A stretch of DNA of 64,000 nucleotides, from NCBI RefSeq assembly GCF_000192745.1, contig NC_015259.1, positions 2,867,001 to 2,931,000 of the forward strand, read 5' to 3'. Source of the stretch: Polymorphum gilvum SL003B-26A1 (lineage in GTDB: Bacteria > Pseudomonadota > Alphaproteobacteria > Rhizobiales > Stappiaceae). Shown here in pieces: positions 16,032-24,341 of the stretch (the stretch's first letter is position 1; the number at the start of each line of letters is the position of its first letter). The translations under genes and the position numbers were made by a program. The notes beneath the pieces were generated by a model. It saw only the letters and a list, made by a program, of their open reading frames with translations, searched no databases and was not told the origin of the DNA.

Positions 16032-17723
16032 ATGTTCTCACGCCGCGAATTCCTGATGGCCGCTGTGGCCGCCTCCGCGATCGCCGGTCCGTCTTTCGCC
16101 GGCCGCTGGTCGCGGGCGGCCGCGCAGCAGAGCCTGACCGAAGACGGACTGCTGGGGATGGATCCGGTCGGCACCGTCACGCTGGTGCACATCACGGACA
16201 TTCACGCGCAGCTCAAGCCGCTGTATTTCCGCGAGCCGTCGATCAACCTGGGCGTCGGCGAGGTCGCCGGGCTGCCGCCGCACGTGACCGGCGCCGACTT
16301 CCTCAAGCTCTACAACATCCAGCCGGGAACGCCCGAGGCCTATGCGCTGACCAGCGAGGACTTCGTCGCGCTGGCCGGGACCTACGGCAAGATGGGCGGC
16401 CTCGACCGGGTGGCGACGATCGTCAAGCGCATCCGCGCCGAACGCGGCGACGGCGTGCTGCTGCTGGACGGCGGCGACACCTGGCAGGGCAGCTACACGG
16501 CGCAGCAGACCCTCGGCGAGGACATGATCACGGTCATGAACCTGCTCCAGCCGGACGCCATGACCGGCCACTGGGAGTTCACCTACGGCGAGGAGCGGGT
16601 CAAGGAAGCCATCGAGTCCCTGCCCTTCGCCTTCCTCGGCTCCAACATCTACGACGCGGAATGGGACGAACCGGCCTTCGAGGCCTGGAAGATGTTCGAG
16701 CGCGGCGGCGTCAAGATCGCCGTCATCGGCCAGGCGTTCCCCTACACGCCGATCGCCAACCCGCGCTGGATGATGCCCGGCTGGTCGTTCGGCATCCGCG
16801 AGGAGGACATCGCCAAGCACGTCACCGAAGCCCGCGACGAGGGTGCCGAGGTGGTCGTTCTGCTGTCGCACAACGGTTTCGATGTCGACCGCAAGCTCGC
16901 CTCGCGCGTGCCGGGCATCGACGTGATCCTGACCGGCCACACCCACGACGCCCTGCCCGAACCGGTGATCGTCGGCAGCACGCTGGTGATCGCCTCGGGC
17001 TCGAACGGCAAGTTCGTGTCGCGCATCGATCTAGACGTGCGCGAAGGCAAGGTGCAGGGCTACGGCTACCGGCTGATCCCGGTGTTCTCCGACGTGATCA
17101 CGCCGGACGCCGAAATGGCGGCGCTGATCGACCAGGTGCGGGCGCCCTACGCGGCCGAGCTTGCCCGCGAGATCGGCACTACGCAGTCATTGCTCTACCG
17201 GCGCGGCAACTTCAACGGCACGTTCGACGACCTGATCTGCCAGGCGCTGCTGTCCGAGCGCGACGCCCAGATCGCGCTGTCGCCCGGCTTCCGCTGGGGC
17301 ACGTCGCTGCTGCCGGGCCAGGCGATCACGGTCGAGGATCTGCACAACGCCTGCGCCATGACCTATCCGGCAGCCTATCGCAACGCGATGTCGGGTCAGA
17401 TGCTGAAGGACATCCTGGAGGACGTCGCCGACAACCTGTTCAACCCCGATCCCTATTACCAGCAGGGCGGCGACATGGTCCGCGTCGGCGGCATGGGCTA
17501 CACGATCGATCCCTCCAAGGCCATCGGCGAGCGCATCTCCGGGATGACGCTGCTGGCCACCGGCGAGGCGATCGATCCGGCCAAGGACTACACGGTCGCG
17601 GGCTGGGCCTCGGTCAACGAGGGCACCGAGGGTCCCGCGATCTGGGACGTCGTTGAGAACCACCTGAAGAGCAATCCTGTCGTCGAGCTGACCGAGAACA
17701 CCTCGGTCAGGGTCATCGGCTGA
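16032..17723 (+). CDS. soxB: SoxB thiosulfohydrolase (dimanganese)
   Basis: A 563-residue periplasmic enzyme with a Tat signal (SRREFLMAA, residues 3-11). It belongs to the 5'-nucleotidase/calcineurin-like superfamily; metal-site motifs are HITDIHAQ (Asp56, His58), LDGGDTWQ, TGHWEFTYG, LLSHNGFD and LTGHTHDALP. It hydrolyses the terminal sulfone from SoxY-bound thiosulfate, releasing sulfate. ATG 16032 follows GGAGAGG; a TTG six codons upstream is rejected. Length is typical for SoxB. Confidence 0.96.
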   Translation: MFSRREFLMAAVAASAIAGPSFAGRWSRAAAQQSLTEDGLLGMDPVGTVTLVHITDIHAQLKPLYFREPSINLGVGEVAGLPPHVTGADFLKLYNIQPGTPEAYALTSEDFVALAGTYGKMGGLDRVATIVKRIRAERGDGVLLLDGGDTWQGSYTAQQTLGEDMITVMNLLQPDAMTGHWEFTYGEERVKEAIESLPFAFLGSNIYDAEWDEPAFEAWKMFERGGVKIAVIGQAFPYTPIANPRWMMPGWSFGIREEDIAKHVTEARDEGAEVVVLLSHNGFDVDRKLASRVPGIDVILTGHTHDALPEPVIVGSTLVIASGSNGKFVSRIDLDVREGKVQGYGYRLIPVFSDVITPDAEMAALIDQVRAPYAAELAREIGTTQSLLYRRGNFNGTFDDLICQALLSERDAQIALSPGFRWGTSLLPGQAITVEDLHNACAMTYPAAYRNAMSGQMLKDILEDVADNLFNPDPYYQQGGDMVRVGGMGYTIDPSKAIGERISGMTLLATGEAIDPAKDYTVAGWASVNEGTEGPAIWDVVENHLKSNPVVELTENTSVRVIG

Positions 17724-17784
17724 GGCCGCCGGCAGACGCGAGACGAGACATGCAGATGATCAATCCCAGAACCAGGGGAAGAGG

Positions 17785-19071
17785 ATGAGCAACACCAAGG
17801 TTTCGGGTACCTCCCCGATCAACCGGCGGACGCTTCTGAAAGCCGGTCTCGCCACGGGCACCGCCGCGGTCGCGGGCGGCGCCCTCACCGGCACGGCGCG
17901 CGCCGACGGCGATCCGCTGATCACCGAGATCCAGGACTGGAACCGCTACCTGGGCGACGGCGTTCAGGCGCGGCCCTACGGCGTGCCGTCCGAATTCGAG
18001 GCGCATGTCGTGCGCCGAGACGTGGAATGGCTGACCGCCTCGACCGAAAGCTCGGTCAACTTCACGCCGCTGCACGAGCTGGAAGGCATCATCACGCCGA
18101 ACGGCCTGTGCTTCGAGCGCCATCACGGCGGCATCGCCGAGATCGACCCGGCCAACCACCGGCTGATGATCAACGGCCTGGTCGACAAGCAGCTCGTGTT
18201 CACCATGGAGGACCTCAAGCGCTTCCCGCGCGAGAACAGGGTCTACTTCCTGGAATGCGCGGCGAACTCGGGCATGGAGTGGCGCGGCGCGCAGCTCAAC
18301 GGCTGCCAGTACACCCACGGCATGATCCACTGCGTCGTCTATACCGGCGTGCCGCTGAAGTACCTCCTGCAGGAAGCCGGCGTGAAGACCAACGGCAAGT
18401 GGATCCTGCCCGAGGGCGCGGATGCAGCGGCGATGACCCGCTCCGTGCCGATCGAGAAGGCCCTCGACGACTGCCTGGTGGCGTTCAAGATGAACGGCGA
18501 GGCGCTGCGTCCGGAACAGGGCTACCCGCTGCGTCTGGTCGTGCCGGGCTGGGAAGGCAACATGTGGGTCAAGTGGCTGCGCCGCATCGAAGTCGGCGAC
18601 GAGCCCTGGCATCACCGCGAGGAGACGTCGAAGTACACCGACCTGCTCGCCAACGGCAAGTCGCGCCGATTCACCTGGGTGATGGACGTCAAGTCGGTGA
18701 TCACCAACCCGAGCCCGCAGGCGCCGGTCACCCACGGCAAGGGACCGCTGGTCATCTCCGGCGTCGCCTGGTCCGGCAACGGGCGGGTGACCCGCGTCGA
18801 CGTCTCGATCGACGGCGGCCGCAACTGGCACACGGCGCGCATCGACGGGCCGAGCCTGCCGAAGGCCATGCACCGCTTCTATCTCGACATCGACTGGGAC
18901 GGTTCGGACCTGCTGCTGCAGTCGCGCGCCATCGACGAGATGGGCTACGTGCAGCCGACGAAGGAGGAACTGCGCGTGTCGCGCGGCGAGAACTCCATCT
19001 ACCACAACAACGGTATCCAGACCTGGCATGTCAAAACGGATGGGACGGTTGAAAATGTCGAAATTTCTTAA
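17785..19071 (+). CDS. soxC: SoxC, molybdenum subunit of sulfane dehydrogenase
   Basis: A 428-residue protein of the sulfite oxidase family. It has a Tat signal (INRRTLLKAGLATG) and the molybdenum-ligating cysteine, Cys158, in YFLECAANSG. With SoxD it oxidises the sulfane sulfur left on SoxY, yielding six electrons. Its presence means thiosulfate goes fully to sulfate and no sulfur globules need form. The final 17 bases overlap the soxD start. ATG 17785 is preceded by GAAGAGG. Confidence 0.95.
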   Translation: MSNTKVSGTSPINRRTLLKAGLATGTAAVAGGALTGTARADGDPLITEIQDWNRYLGDGVQARPYGVPSEFEAHVVRRDVEWLTASTESSVNFTPLHELEGIITPNGLCFERHHGGIAEIDPANHRLMINGLVDKQLVFTMEDLKRFPRENRVYFLECAANSGMEWRGAQLNGCQYTHGMIHCVVYTGVPLKYLLQEAGVKTNGKWILPEGADAAAMTRSVPIEKALDDCLVAFKMNGEALRPEQGYPLRLVVPGWEGNMWVKWLRRIEVGDEPWHHREETSKYTDLLANGKSRRFTWVMDVKSVITNPSPQAPVTHGKGPLVISGVAWSGNGRVTRVDVSIDGGRNWHTARIDGPSLPKAMHRFYLDIDWDGSDLLLQSRAIDEMGYVQPTKEELRVSRGENSIYHNNGIQTWHVKTDGTVENVEIS

Positions 19072-19762
19072 GCGCCTGACCGTTGCGGCCCAGGCAGCGG
19101 CGCTGACCGGCGCCTTCGCCCTGCCCGCCCTCGCCGCCTCCAGCGTGCGCACCGACGGGCCGTTCGGCCTGGGCCGCGAAGCGACACCGGCGGAGGTCGC
19201 CGCCTGGGACATCGATATCCGCCCGGACGGGCTCGGCCTGCCGGTCGGCTCCGGCACGGTGGCGGAGGGCGAGGTCCTCTATACGGACAACTGCGCCGTC
19301 TGCCATGGCGATTTCGGCGAGGGCGTCGGCCGCTGGCCTGTGCTCGCCGGCGGTCAGGACAGCCTGACCGACGAGCGGCCGGAAAAGACCATCGGCTCGT
19401 TCTGGCCCTATCTGTCGACCGTCTACGACTACGTGCGTCGAGCCATGCCCTACGGCAACGCGCGTTCGCTCAGCGACGACGATGTCTATGCCATCACGGC
19501 CTACCTGCTGTATCTCAACGACGTCGTCACCGACGAGGAGTTCGAGTTGTCGGACAAGAACTTCGTTGAAATCAGGCTGCCGAACGAAGACAATTTCATC
19601 CCGGACGACCGCTACGACGAACCGCATTACGCCAACAAGGCCGAGCCCTGCATGACGGACTGCAAGGCCGGCGTGGCAGAGGTGGTCATGCGGGCGCGCA
19701 TCCTGGACGTCACGCCCGGATCCGCGGACGACGACGGCGCCGGTGCGGGAGCGGTCGACTGA
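19055..19762 (+). CDS. soxD: SoxD, short monoheme cytochrome subunit
   Basis: A 235-residue secreted cytochrome with a signal peptide (about 1-28, ending ALAA) and one heme motif, CAVCH (Cys80-His84). The surrounding sequence (WDIDIRPDGLGLP, WPVLAGG, DERPEKTIGSFWP, RRAMPYG) is the SoxD N-terminal domain. Paracoccus SoxD, as I recall it, is diheme and about 380 residues with a c550-like second domain; that domain is absent here. ATG 19055 is chosen for the signal; ATG 19028 is an in-frame alternative. It overlaps soxC by 17 bases. Confidence 0.88.
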   Translation: MSKFLKRLTVAAQAAALTGAFALPALAASSVRTDGPFGLGREATPAEVAAWDIDIRPDGLGLPVGSGTVAEGEVLYTDNCAVCHGDFGEGVGRWPVLAGGQDSLTDERPEKTIGSFWPYLSTVYDYVRRAMPYGNARSLSDDDVYAITAYLLYLNDVVTDEEFELSDKNFVEIRLPNEDNFIPDDRYDEPHYANKAEPCMTDCKAGVAEVVMRARILDVTPGSADDDGAGAGAVD

Positions 19763-19803
19763 CCGCTGGCCGGGTTCTCTTCACCGATCGTTGGGAGGCG
19801 ATC

Positions 19804-20553
19804 ATGAGAAACCTCGCGGCAGGCGCGGCTGCGCGACGCCATGCACGACGCAGCTCGCTGCGGCCGGGGCCGATCGCCGCCATCCTCACGCTGCTCAGCG
19901 CCTCGCCGGTCCTTGCCGGCGAGGCGGATGCCGCACGCGGCGAAACCCTCTACAAGGCCTGCAAGACCTGCCACCAGATCGGCGACGGCGCCCGCAACGG
20001 CGTCGGCCCGCATCTCGACGCGCTGTTCGGGCGCGTCGCCGGCTCGCTCGACGGCTTCAAATATTCCAGCGCGATGAAGGCCAAGGGCGCGGCCGGCCTG
20101 GCCTGGGACGAGGCAACGCTCGACGCCTATCTGGCCAAGCCGCAGGCGCTCGTGCCCGGCACCCGCATGTCGTTCCGCGGCATGCAGGCGGAGCACGACC
20201 GAGCCGACCTGATCGCCTACCTGAAGGCTGCCTCGGCGGGCGAGCCGAGCGCCAACGGCGACAACCCGGCGCCCGCCCGACCCGAAATGGGAGCGGCGGC
20301 GATGGCACTCGCAGGCGATCCCGCCTATGGCGAATACCTGTCCAGCGAATGCGTCACCTGCCATCAGATCACTGGACGAGCGGACGGAATTCCCTCCATC
20401 ATCGGCTGGCCGAAGGAGGCGTTCATCCGCGCGCTGTTCGAATACAAGACCAACGTGCGCTCGCACCAGGTCATGAAGAACATGACCGTCAATCTCGGCA
20501 ACGAGGAGATCGCGGCGCTGGCCGCATATTTCGGCTCGATCGAGCCGAAGTAG
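19804..20553 (+). CDS. soxE: SoxE-like diheme cytochrome c
   Basis: A 249-residue secreted protein. A basic N-terminus and hydrophobic run end in VLAGE (about residue 39). Two heme sites are present: CKTCH (53-57), in a class I c550-like domain with GVGPHLDALFGR and FKYSSAM signatures, and CVTCH (183-187), in a domain like the cytochrome subunit of flavocytochrome c sulfide dehydrogenase. It probably passes electrons from SoxF, and possibly SoxCD, to the respiratory chain. The ribosome site GGGAGG precedes ATG 19804. Confidence 0.8.
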   Translation: MRNLAAGAAARRHARRSSLRPGPIAAILTLLSASPVLAGEADAARGETLYKACKTCHQIGDGARNGVGPHLDALFGRVAGSLDGFKYSSAMKAKGAAGLAWDEATLDAYLAKPQALVPGTRMSFRGMQAEHDRADLIAYLKAASAGEPSANGDNPAPARPEMGAAAMALAGDPAYGEYLSSECVTCHQITGRADGIPSIIGWPKEAFIRALFEYKTNVRSHQVMKNMTVNLGNEEIAALAAYFGSIEPK

Positions 20554-20570
20554 ACAACAGGGAGGAAGCG

Positions 20571-21848
20571 ATGAGCATGCTAACACGTCGTACGTTCGGG
20601 CTGCTGGCGGGCGCCTCGGCCGCCACGCTGGCGATGCCCTACTACGCCCGCGCCCAGGGCGCACCCAGGGTGGTCGTCATCGGCGGCGGCGCCGGCGGCG
20701 CCACGGCCGCGCGCTACATCGCCAAGGATGCCGGCGACGCGATCAACGTGACCCTGATCGAGGCCAATCCGCAATACGTCACCTGCTTCTTCTCCAACCT
20801 CTACATCGGCGACTTCCGCAGCTTCGACTCGATCACGCACGGCTACGACACGCTGGCCTCCAACTACGGCATCACGGTCGTCAACGGCTATGCCCAGACG
20901 ATCGACCGCGAGGCCAAGACGGTGGCCATGGCCGACGGCTCCAAGGTGCCCTACGACCGGCTCATCGTGGCGCCCGGCATCGACATGATCTGGGACAGCG
21001 TGCCCGGCTATTCTGAAGCGGCGGCCGAAAAGATGCCGCATGCCTGGAAGGCCGGCCCGCAGACGCAGCTGCTGAAGGCCAAGCTCGACGCGATCGAGAA
21101 GGGCCAGCAGATCGTCATGGTGGCTCCGCCCAACCCCTACCGCTGCCCGCCCGGACCCTACGAACGGATCTCCATGTTCGCCCACGTCCTCAAGGCCAAG
21201 GGCTTCACCGACAACAAGATCATCATCATCGACCCGAAGCAGACCTTCTCGAAGCAGGCCCTGTTCCAGGAAGGCTGGGAGAAGCACTATCCCGGCATGG
21301 TCGAATGGTACGGCCCGGACGTGCACGGCGGGCTGAAGAGCGTCGATCCGGACACGGGCGAGGTCGAGACCGACCTCGACACCTTCAAGGGTGCCCTGGT
21401 CAACGTCATTCCGGCCCAGAAGGCGGGCACGATCGCCGCTTCTGCCGGGCTGACCAACGAGGGCGGGTTCTGCCCGATCGACCCCTTCACGATGCGCTCC
21501 AAGGCGGACGAGACGATCTATGTCATCGGCGACGCCTCGATCGCCGGCGACATGCCGAAGTCGGCCTTCTCGGCCAACAGCCAGGCCAAGGTCGCGGCAA
21601 TGGCGATCCGCGGCGAGCTGACCGGCTCCAAGGTGTTCCCGGCGCGCTACTCCAACACCTGCTGGAGCCTGATCGAGACCGACGACGGCGTGAAGGTCGG
21701 CGCCCAGTACGAGCCGAACGACGAGAAGATCGCCTCGACCTCGAGCTTCATCAGCCAGACCGGCGAGGATGCCGCGCTGCGCAAGACGACCTATGAGGAA
21801 TCGATCGGCTGGTACTCCGGCATCACGGCGGACATCTTCGGCTCGTAG
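20571..21848 (+). CDS. soxF: SoxF, flavoprotein of flavocytochrome c sulfide dehydrogenase type
   Basis: A 425-residue periplasmic flavoprotein with a Tat signal (LTRRTFGLLAG, residues 4-14). FAD binding is shown by VVVIGGGAGGATAA (34-47), and redox-active cysteines lie in the family positions TCFFSN (Cys72), NPYRCPPGPYERI and GGFCPIDP. It ends with an FCSD-type C-terminal domain (SNTCWSLI). It is the flavin partner of the SoxE-like cytochrome 17 bases upstream and in other bacteria oxidises sulfide or raises Sox activity. GGGAGGAAG precedes ATG 20571. Last gene of the operon. Confidence 0.92.
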   Translation: MSMLTRRTFGLLAGASAATLAMPYYARAQGAPRVVVIGGGAGGATAARYIAKDAGDAINVTLIEANPQYVTCFFSNLYIGDFRSFDSITHGYDTLASNYGITVVNGYAQTIDREAKTVAMADGSKVPYDRLIVAPGIDMIWDSVPGYSEAAAEKMPHAWKAGPQTQLLKAKLDAIEKGQQIVMVAPPNPYRCPPGPYERISMFAHVLKAKGFTDNKIIIIDPKQTFSKQALFQEGWEKHYPGMVEWYGPDVHGGLKSVDPDTGEVETDLDTFKGALVNVIPAQKAGTIAASAGLTNEGGFCPIDPFTMRSKADETIYVIGDASIAGDMPKSAFSANSQAKVAAMAIRGELTGSKVFPARYSNTCWSLIETDDGVKVGAQYEPNDEKIASTSSFISQTGEDAALRKTTYEESIGWYSGITADIFGS

Positions 21849-21870
21849 CACGGCCGGCAACACCGACAGC

Positions 21871-21897
21871 GAAGGCCCGGGCCCGTCCCGGGCCTTC
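21871..21897 (+). terminator. Strong hairpin after soxF
   Basis: A perfect 11-bp stem, GAAGGCCCGGG (21871-21881) with CCCGGGCCTTC (21887-21897) and a 5-base loop, lies 22 bases after soxF. No T-run follows, so it probably ends or protects the sox mRNA 3' end with other factors. Confidence 0.6.
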
Positions 21898-21925
21898 AGC
21901 GTGTCGACACACCCGCAGCCTCTCC

Positions 21926-22102
21926 GCTGTCATTGCGGCCAAGCGGAGCGCGAGACGGAACCGGAGAGCCACGGTGTCGATGGTTTCAACAAAGGAGACC
22001 GACAGGACCCCGGCTCATCGATCCCGCATCTGCGCTTCGCTGCGTGCGGGATGACGCGTTTGGAGGGTCGTGAGCAGTCTGAAGGCCCGGGCCCGTCCCG
22101 GG
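21926..22102. repeat. Palindromic intergenic repeat element
   Basis: This non-coding stretch carries a REP-like block: ATCCCGCA (22021-22028) pairs with TGCGGGAT (22045-22052) around a TCTGCGCTTCGCTGCG loop, of the kind scattered between genes in alphaproteobacteria. It ends with a second copy (22081-22102) of the 22 bases that form most of the soxF hairpin (21871-21892). Confidence 0.5.
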
Positions 22103-22115
22103 GCGGAGACCGGTT

Positions 22116-22526
22116 TCAGGCAGCCTGGCAGGCGCGGCAGAGGCCGCGCAGCTCGATCGTCGTCTTGGCGAGAGCGAAGCCTTCCTGCTTCGCCCAGGCC
22201 TTGAGGTTGGCCGTGATCCTGTCGTCGGCGAACTCGATCACGCCGCCGCATTTTTCGCAGATGGCGAAAGCGATGGTCTCGTGTTCCTCGCAGTCGGGAT
22301 GCCGGCAGGCAACGAAGGCGTTGAGGCTTTCCAGCCGGTGCACGAGGCCGAACTCGACCAGCTTGTCGAGCGCCCGGTAGACCTGCAGCGGCGCGCGGAA
22401 GCCGTCGTCGCGCAGGCGGTCGAGGATGGTGTAGGCGGTCAGCGGGCCGCCGGCGTCCGACAGGGCGCCATAGACGAGCGCCTGGTTCCGGGTCAGGTCG
22501 GAGCGGTGATGCGAGTGGGCGGTCAC
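22116..22526 (-). CDS. zur: Zur, Fur-family zinc uptake repressor
   Basis: A 136-residue Fur-family protein. Structural zinc motifs are CEKC (Cys90-Cys93) and CRAC (Cys130-Cys133); regulatory-site histidines appear in CRHPDCEEHET (about 74-84). The DNA-binding domain covers about residues 10-65. GTG 22526 overlaps the znuB stop by four bases (GTGA), so it is translationally coupled as the last gene of znuC-znuB-zur. An ATG-led extension to 22577 inside znuB is rejected. Zur with zinc represses znu; the dyads before znuA are probable targets. Confidence 0.9.
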   Translation of the reverse strand: MTAHSHHRSDLTRNQALVYGALSDAGGPLTAYTILDRLRDDGFRAPLQVYRALDKLVEFGLVHRLESLNAFVACRHPDCEEHETIAFAICEKCGGVIEFADDRITANLKAWAKQEGFALAKTTIELRGLCRACQAA

Positions 22527-23368
22527 GGGCGGTCGGCTCCAGCTTCGGGACGGTCGGAACGGCGGCGCGCAGCCCACAGCGCCAGGCCCGCCAACGGCGT
22601 CAGGCTTACACCAAAAAGCCCCATCGCCGCCACCACGATGGACGGGCCCGAGGGCGTGTCGAACGCGAGCGACCCGTAGAGGCCGGCGCCGACGGCCGTG
22701 GCGCCGGCCAGGGCGGCCAGGGCAGCCATCTGTTCGGGCCCCGACGACAGGCGGCGGGCGGTGGCGGCGGGGATGATCAGCAGCGCGGTGATCAGCAGCA
22801 CGCCGACGATCTTCATGGCGATGGCGATCACGCCGGCCATCAGCAGCATGAACACCAGGTTGGCGCGGCGCGGATTCATGCCCTCGGCCTCGGCCAGTTC
22901 GACGCTGACGGTGGCGGCGAACAGCGGCCGCCAGATCCAGGCGAGGACGCCGAGCACGGCCGCTCCGCCGAGGTAGATGACCGTGATGTCCAGGCGCGAC
23001 ACCGACAGGATGTCGCCGAACAGGAAGCCCATCAGGTCCATGCGCACCCAGGTCATGAAGGCAAGGCAGACGAGGCCGAGCGCCAGCGAGGAATGGGCGA
23101 GCAGGCCGAGCAGCGCGTCGGAGGACAGGGTGCCGCGCCGCTGCAGCACCAGCAGCAGCAGCGAGACCAGGGCGCAGACGACGAAGACGGCAAAGGTGAT
23201 GTCGACCTGCAGCAGGAAGGCGAGCGCGACACCGAGCAGCGCGGCATGGGACAGGGTGTCGCCGAAATAGGCGAGGCGACGCCAGACGATGAAGCAGCCG
23301 AGCGGGCCGGCGACCAGGGCGACGCCGATGCCGGCGACCAGAGCGCGGGTGAAGAAGTCGTCAAGCAT
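22523..23368 (-). CDS. znuB: ZnuB, zinc ABC transporter permease
   Basis: A 281-residue polytopic protein of the ABC-3 metal permease family, about eight helices. Typical segments are GCFIVWRRLAYFGDTLSHAALLGVAL near the N-terminus and KIVGVLLITALLIIPAATAR toward the C-terminus. It moves Zn2+ delivered by ZnuA across the inner membrane. ATG 23368 overlaps the 3' end of znuC by 8 bases; the longer in-frame ORF to 23557 is out-of-frame znuC sequence with Thr/His-codon bias. Confidence 0.92.
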   Translation of the reverse strand: MLDDFFTRALVAGIGVALVAGPLGCFIVWRRLAYFGDTLSHAALLGVALAFLLQVDITFAVFVVCALVSLLLLVLQRRGTLSSDALLGLLAHSSLALGLVCLAFMTWVRMDLMGFLFGDILSVSRLDITVIYLGGAAVLGVLAWIWRPLFAATVSVELAEAEGMNPRRANLVFMLLMAGVIAIAMKIVGVLLITALLIIPAATARRLSSGPEQMAALAALAGATAVGAGLYGSLAFDTPSGPSIVVAAMGLFGVSLTPLAGLALWAARRRSDRPEAGADRP

Positions 23369-24245
23369 GGCCTGTCTCCGGCCGGGCCGGCCGGCCGTCG
23401 GCCTGGACGAGGCGATGGACATGGCCGTGACCGTGGTCGTGGTCGTGATAGCCGTCGCCCGGATGGCAGCTGTCGGTGACCGAGCCGTCGGCATGGCGCA
23501 CGCGTCCGTCGGGCAGGTGCACGTGGTCGTGCTGGTGCTCGTAGACGGCGAGCGCACCGGCGGCGCGCGGACCGAACAGCTGGCGGTAGGCCGGGCTCTG
23601 CGCGACGCTGACCGGCGTGCCGCGGCAGCAGACGTGACCGTTCAGGCACACGACCTGGTCGGTCGCGGCCATGACCACGTGGAGGTCGTGGGAGATCATC
23701 AGGATGCCGCAGCCGAGCCGGTCGCGCAGGCGGGTGATCAGGTCGTAGAGCACGATCTCGCCGTTGAAGTCGACACCCTGGACCGGCTCGTCGAGCACCA
23801 GCAGGTCCGGCTTGCGGGCGATGGCGCGCGCCAGCAGGGCGCGCTGCATCTCGCCGCCCGACAGGTGGCGCAGTTCGGCGCGGGCGAGGTGGTCGATGCC
23901 GGTGCCGGCCAGCGCCTCGCAGCAGTCGGCTGCCGACAGCGGCCCGGTCAGGCGCATGAAGCGCTCGACGGTCAGCGGCAGGCTCCAGTCGACGGCGATC
24001 TTCTGCGGCACGTAGCCGACGCGCAGATCCGCAAGCCGCTCGGCATGGCCCTCATCGGGCCGCCAGATGCCGAGCGCCATGCGCGCCGTGGTCGACTTGC
24101 CGGAGCCGTTGGGCCCGATCAGGGTGACGATCTCGCCGCGCGTCACGGCAAGGTCGACGCCGCGCACGAGCCAGCGGCCGTCGCGGGAAATGCCGGCATT
24201 GGACAGCCGGACAAGCGTTGAGGACGCGTCGGTCAAGAAGGGCAT
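23361..24245 (-). CDS. znuC: ZnuC, zinc ABC transporter ATPase with His-rich tail
   Basis: A 294-residue ATPase. Walker A GPNGSGKST (44-52), signature LSGGEMQRALLARAIA, Walker B LLVLDEP and the switch histidine ISHD are all present. The C-terminal 55 residues add a histidine/aspartate-rich stretch (HQHDHVHLP and HDHDHGHGHVH), a probable zinc-binding regulatory tail. It drives ZnuB. ATG 24245 is the first gene of znuC-znuB-zur, divergent from znuA. Confidence 0.92.
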   Translation of the reverse strand: MPFLTDASSTLVRLSNAGISRDGRWLVRGVDLAVTRGEIVTLIGPNGSGKSTTARMALGIWRPDEGHAERLADLRVGYVPQKIAVDWSLPLTVERFMRLTGPLSAADCCEALAGTGIDHLARAELRHLSGGEMQRALLARAIARKPDLLVLDEPVQGVDFNGEIVLYDLITRLRDRLGCGILMISHDLHVVMAATDQVVCLNGHVCCRGTPVSVAQSPAYRQLFGPRAAGALAVYEHQHDHVHLPDGRVRHADGSVTDSCHPGDGYHDHDHGHGHVHRLVQADGRPARPETGHA

Positions 24246-24262
24246 CCGTTCGAAATAGGCAC

Positions 24263-24320
24263 TTGCAGGGCTTTATGTCACACGTTATAGGGTAACGCAA
24301 ATCATGTAATAACATAACAT
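24263..24320. promoter_or_regulatory. znuA/znuC divergent promoter with Zur-like dyads
   Basis: Reading rightwards, TTGCAG (24263-24268), 17 bases, TATAGG (24286-24291) is a plausible znuA promoter. Two dyads overlap or follow it: CGTTA-5-TAACG (24283-24297) and ATGTAATAACATAACAT (24304-24320). On the other strand the second reads GAAATGTTATG..., close to the alphaproteobacterial Zur box GAAATGTTATA/TATAACATTTC. One site could serve each gene. Confidence 0.65.
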
Positions 24321-24341
24321 TTCATCCTTGGAGCTGTCACG

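Noticed and set aside
17713-19257. 514-codon - strand ORF over soxC
   Set aside because: soxC has full motifs and a Tat signal on the other strand; this one has none.
19762-19804. Frameshift splitting a normal diheme SoxD into two genes
   Set aside because: The next ORF has its own ribosome site and complete signal peptide, so it is a separate exported protein.
22014-22060. tRNA or small RNA suggested by hairpin in soxF-zur spacer
   Set aside because: No cloverleaf, T-loop or CCA context; fits a REP-like palindrome better.
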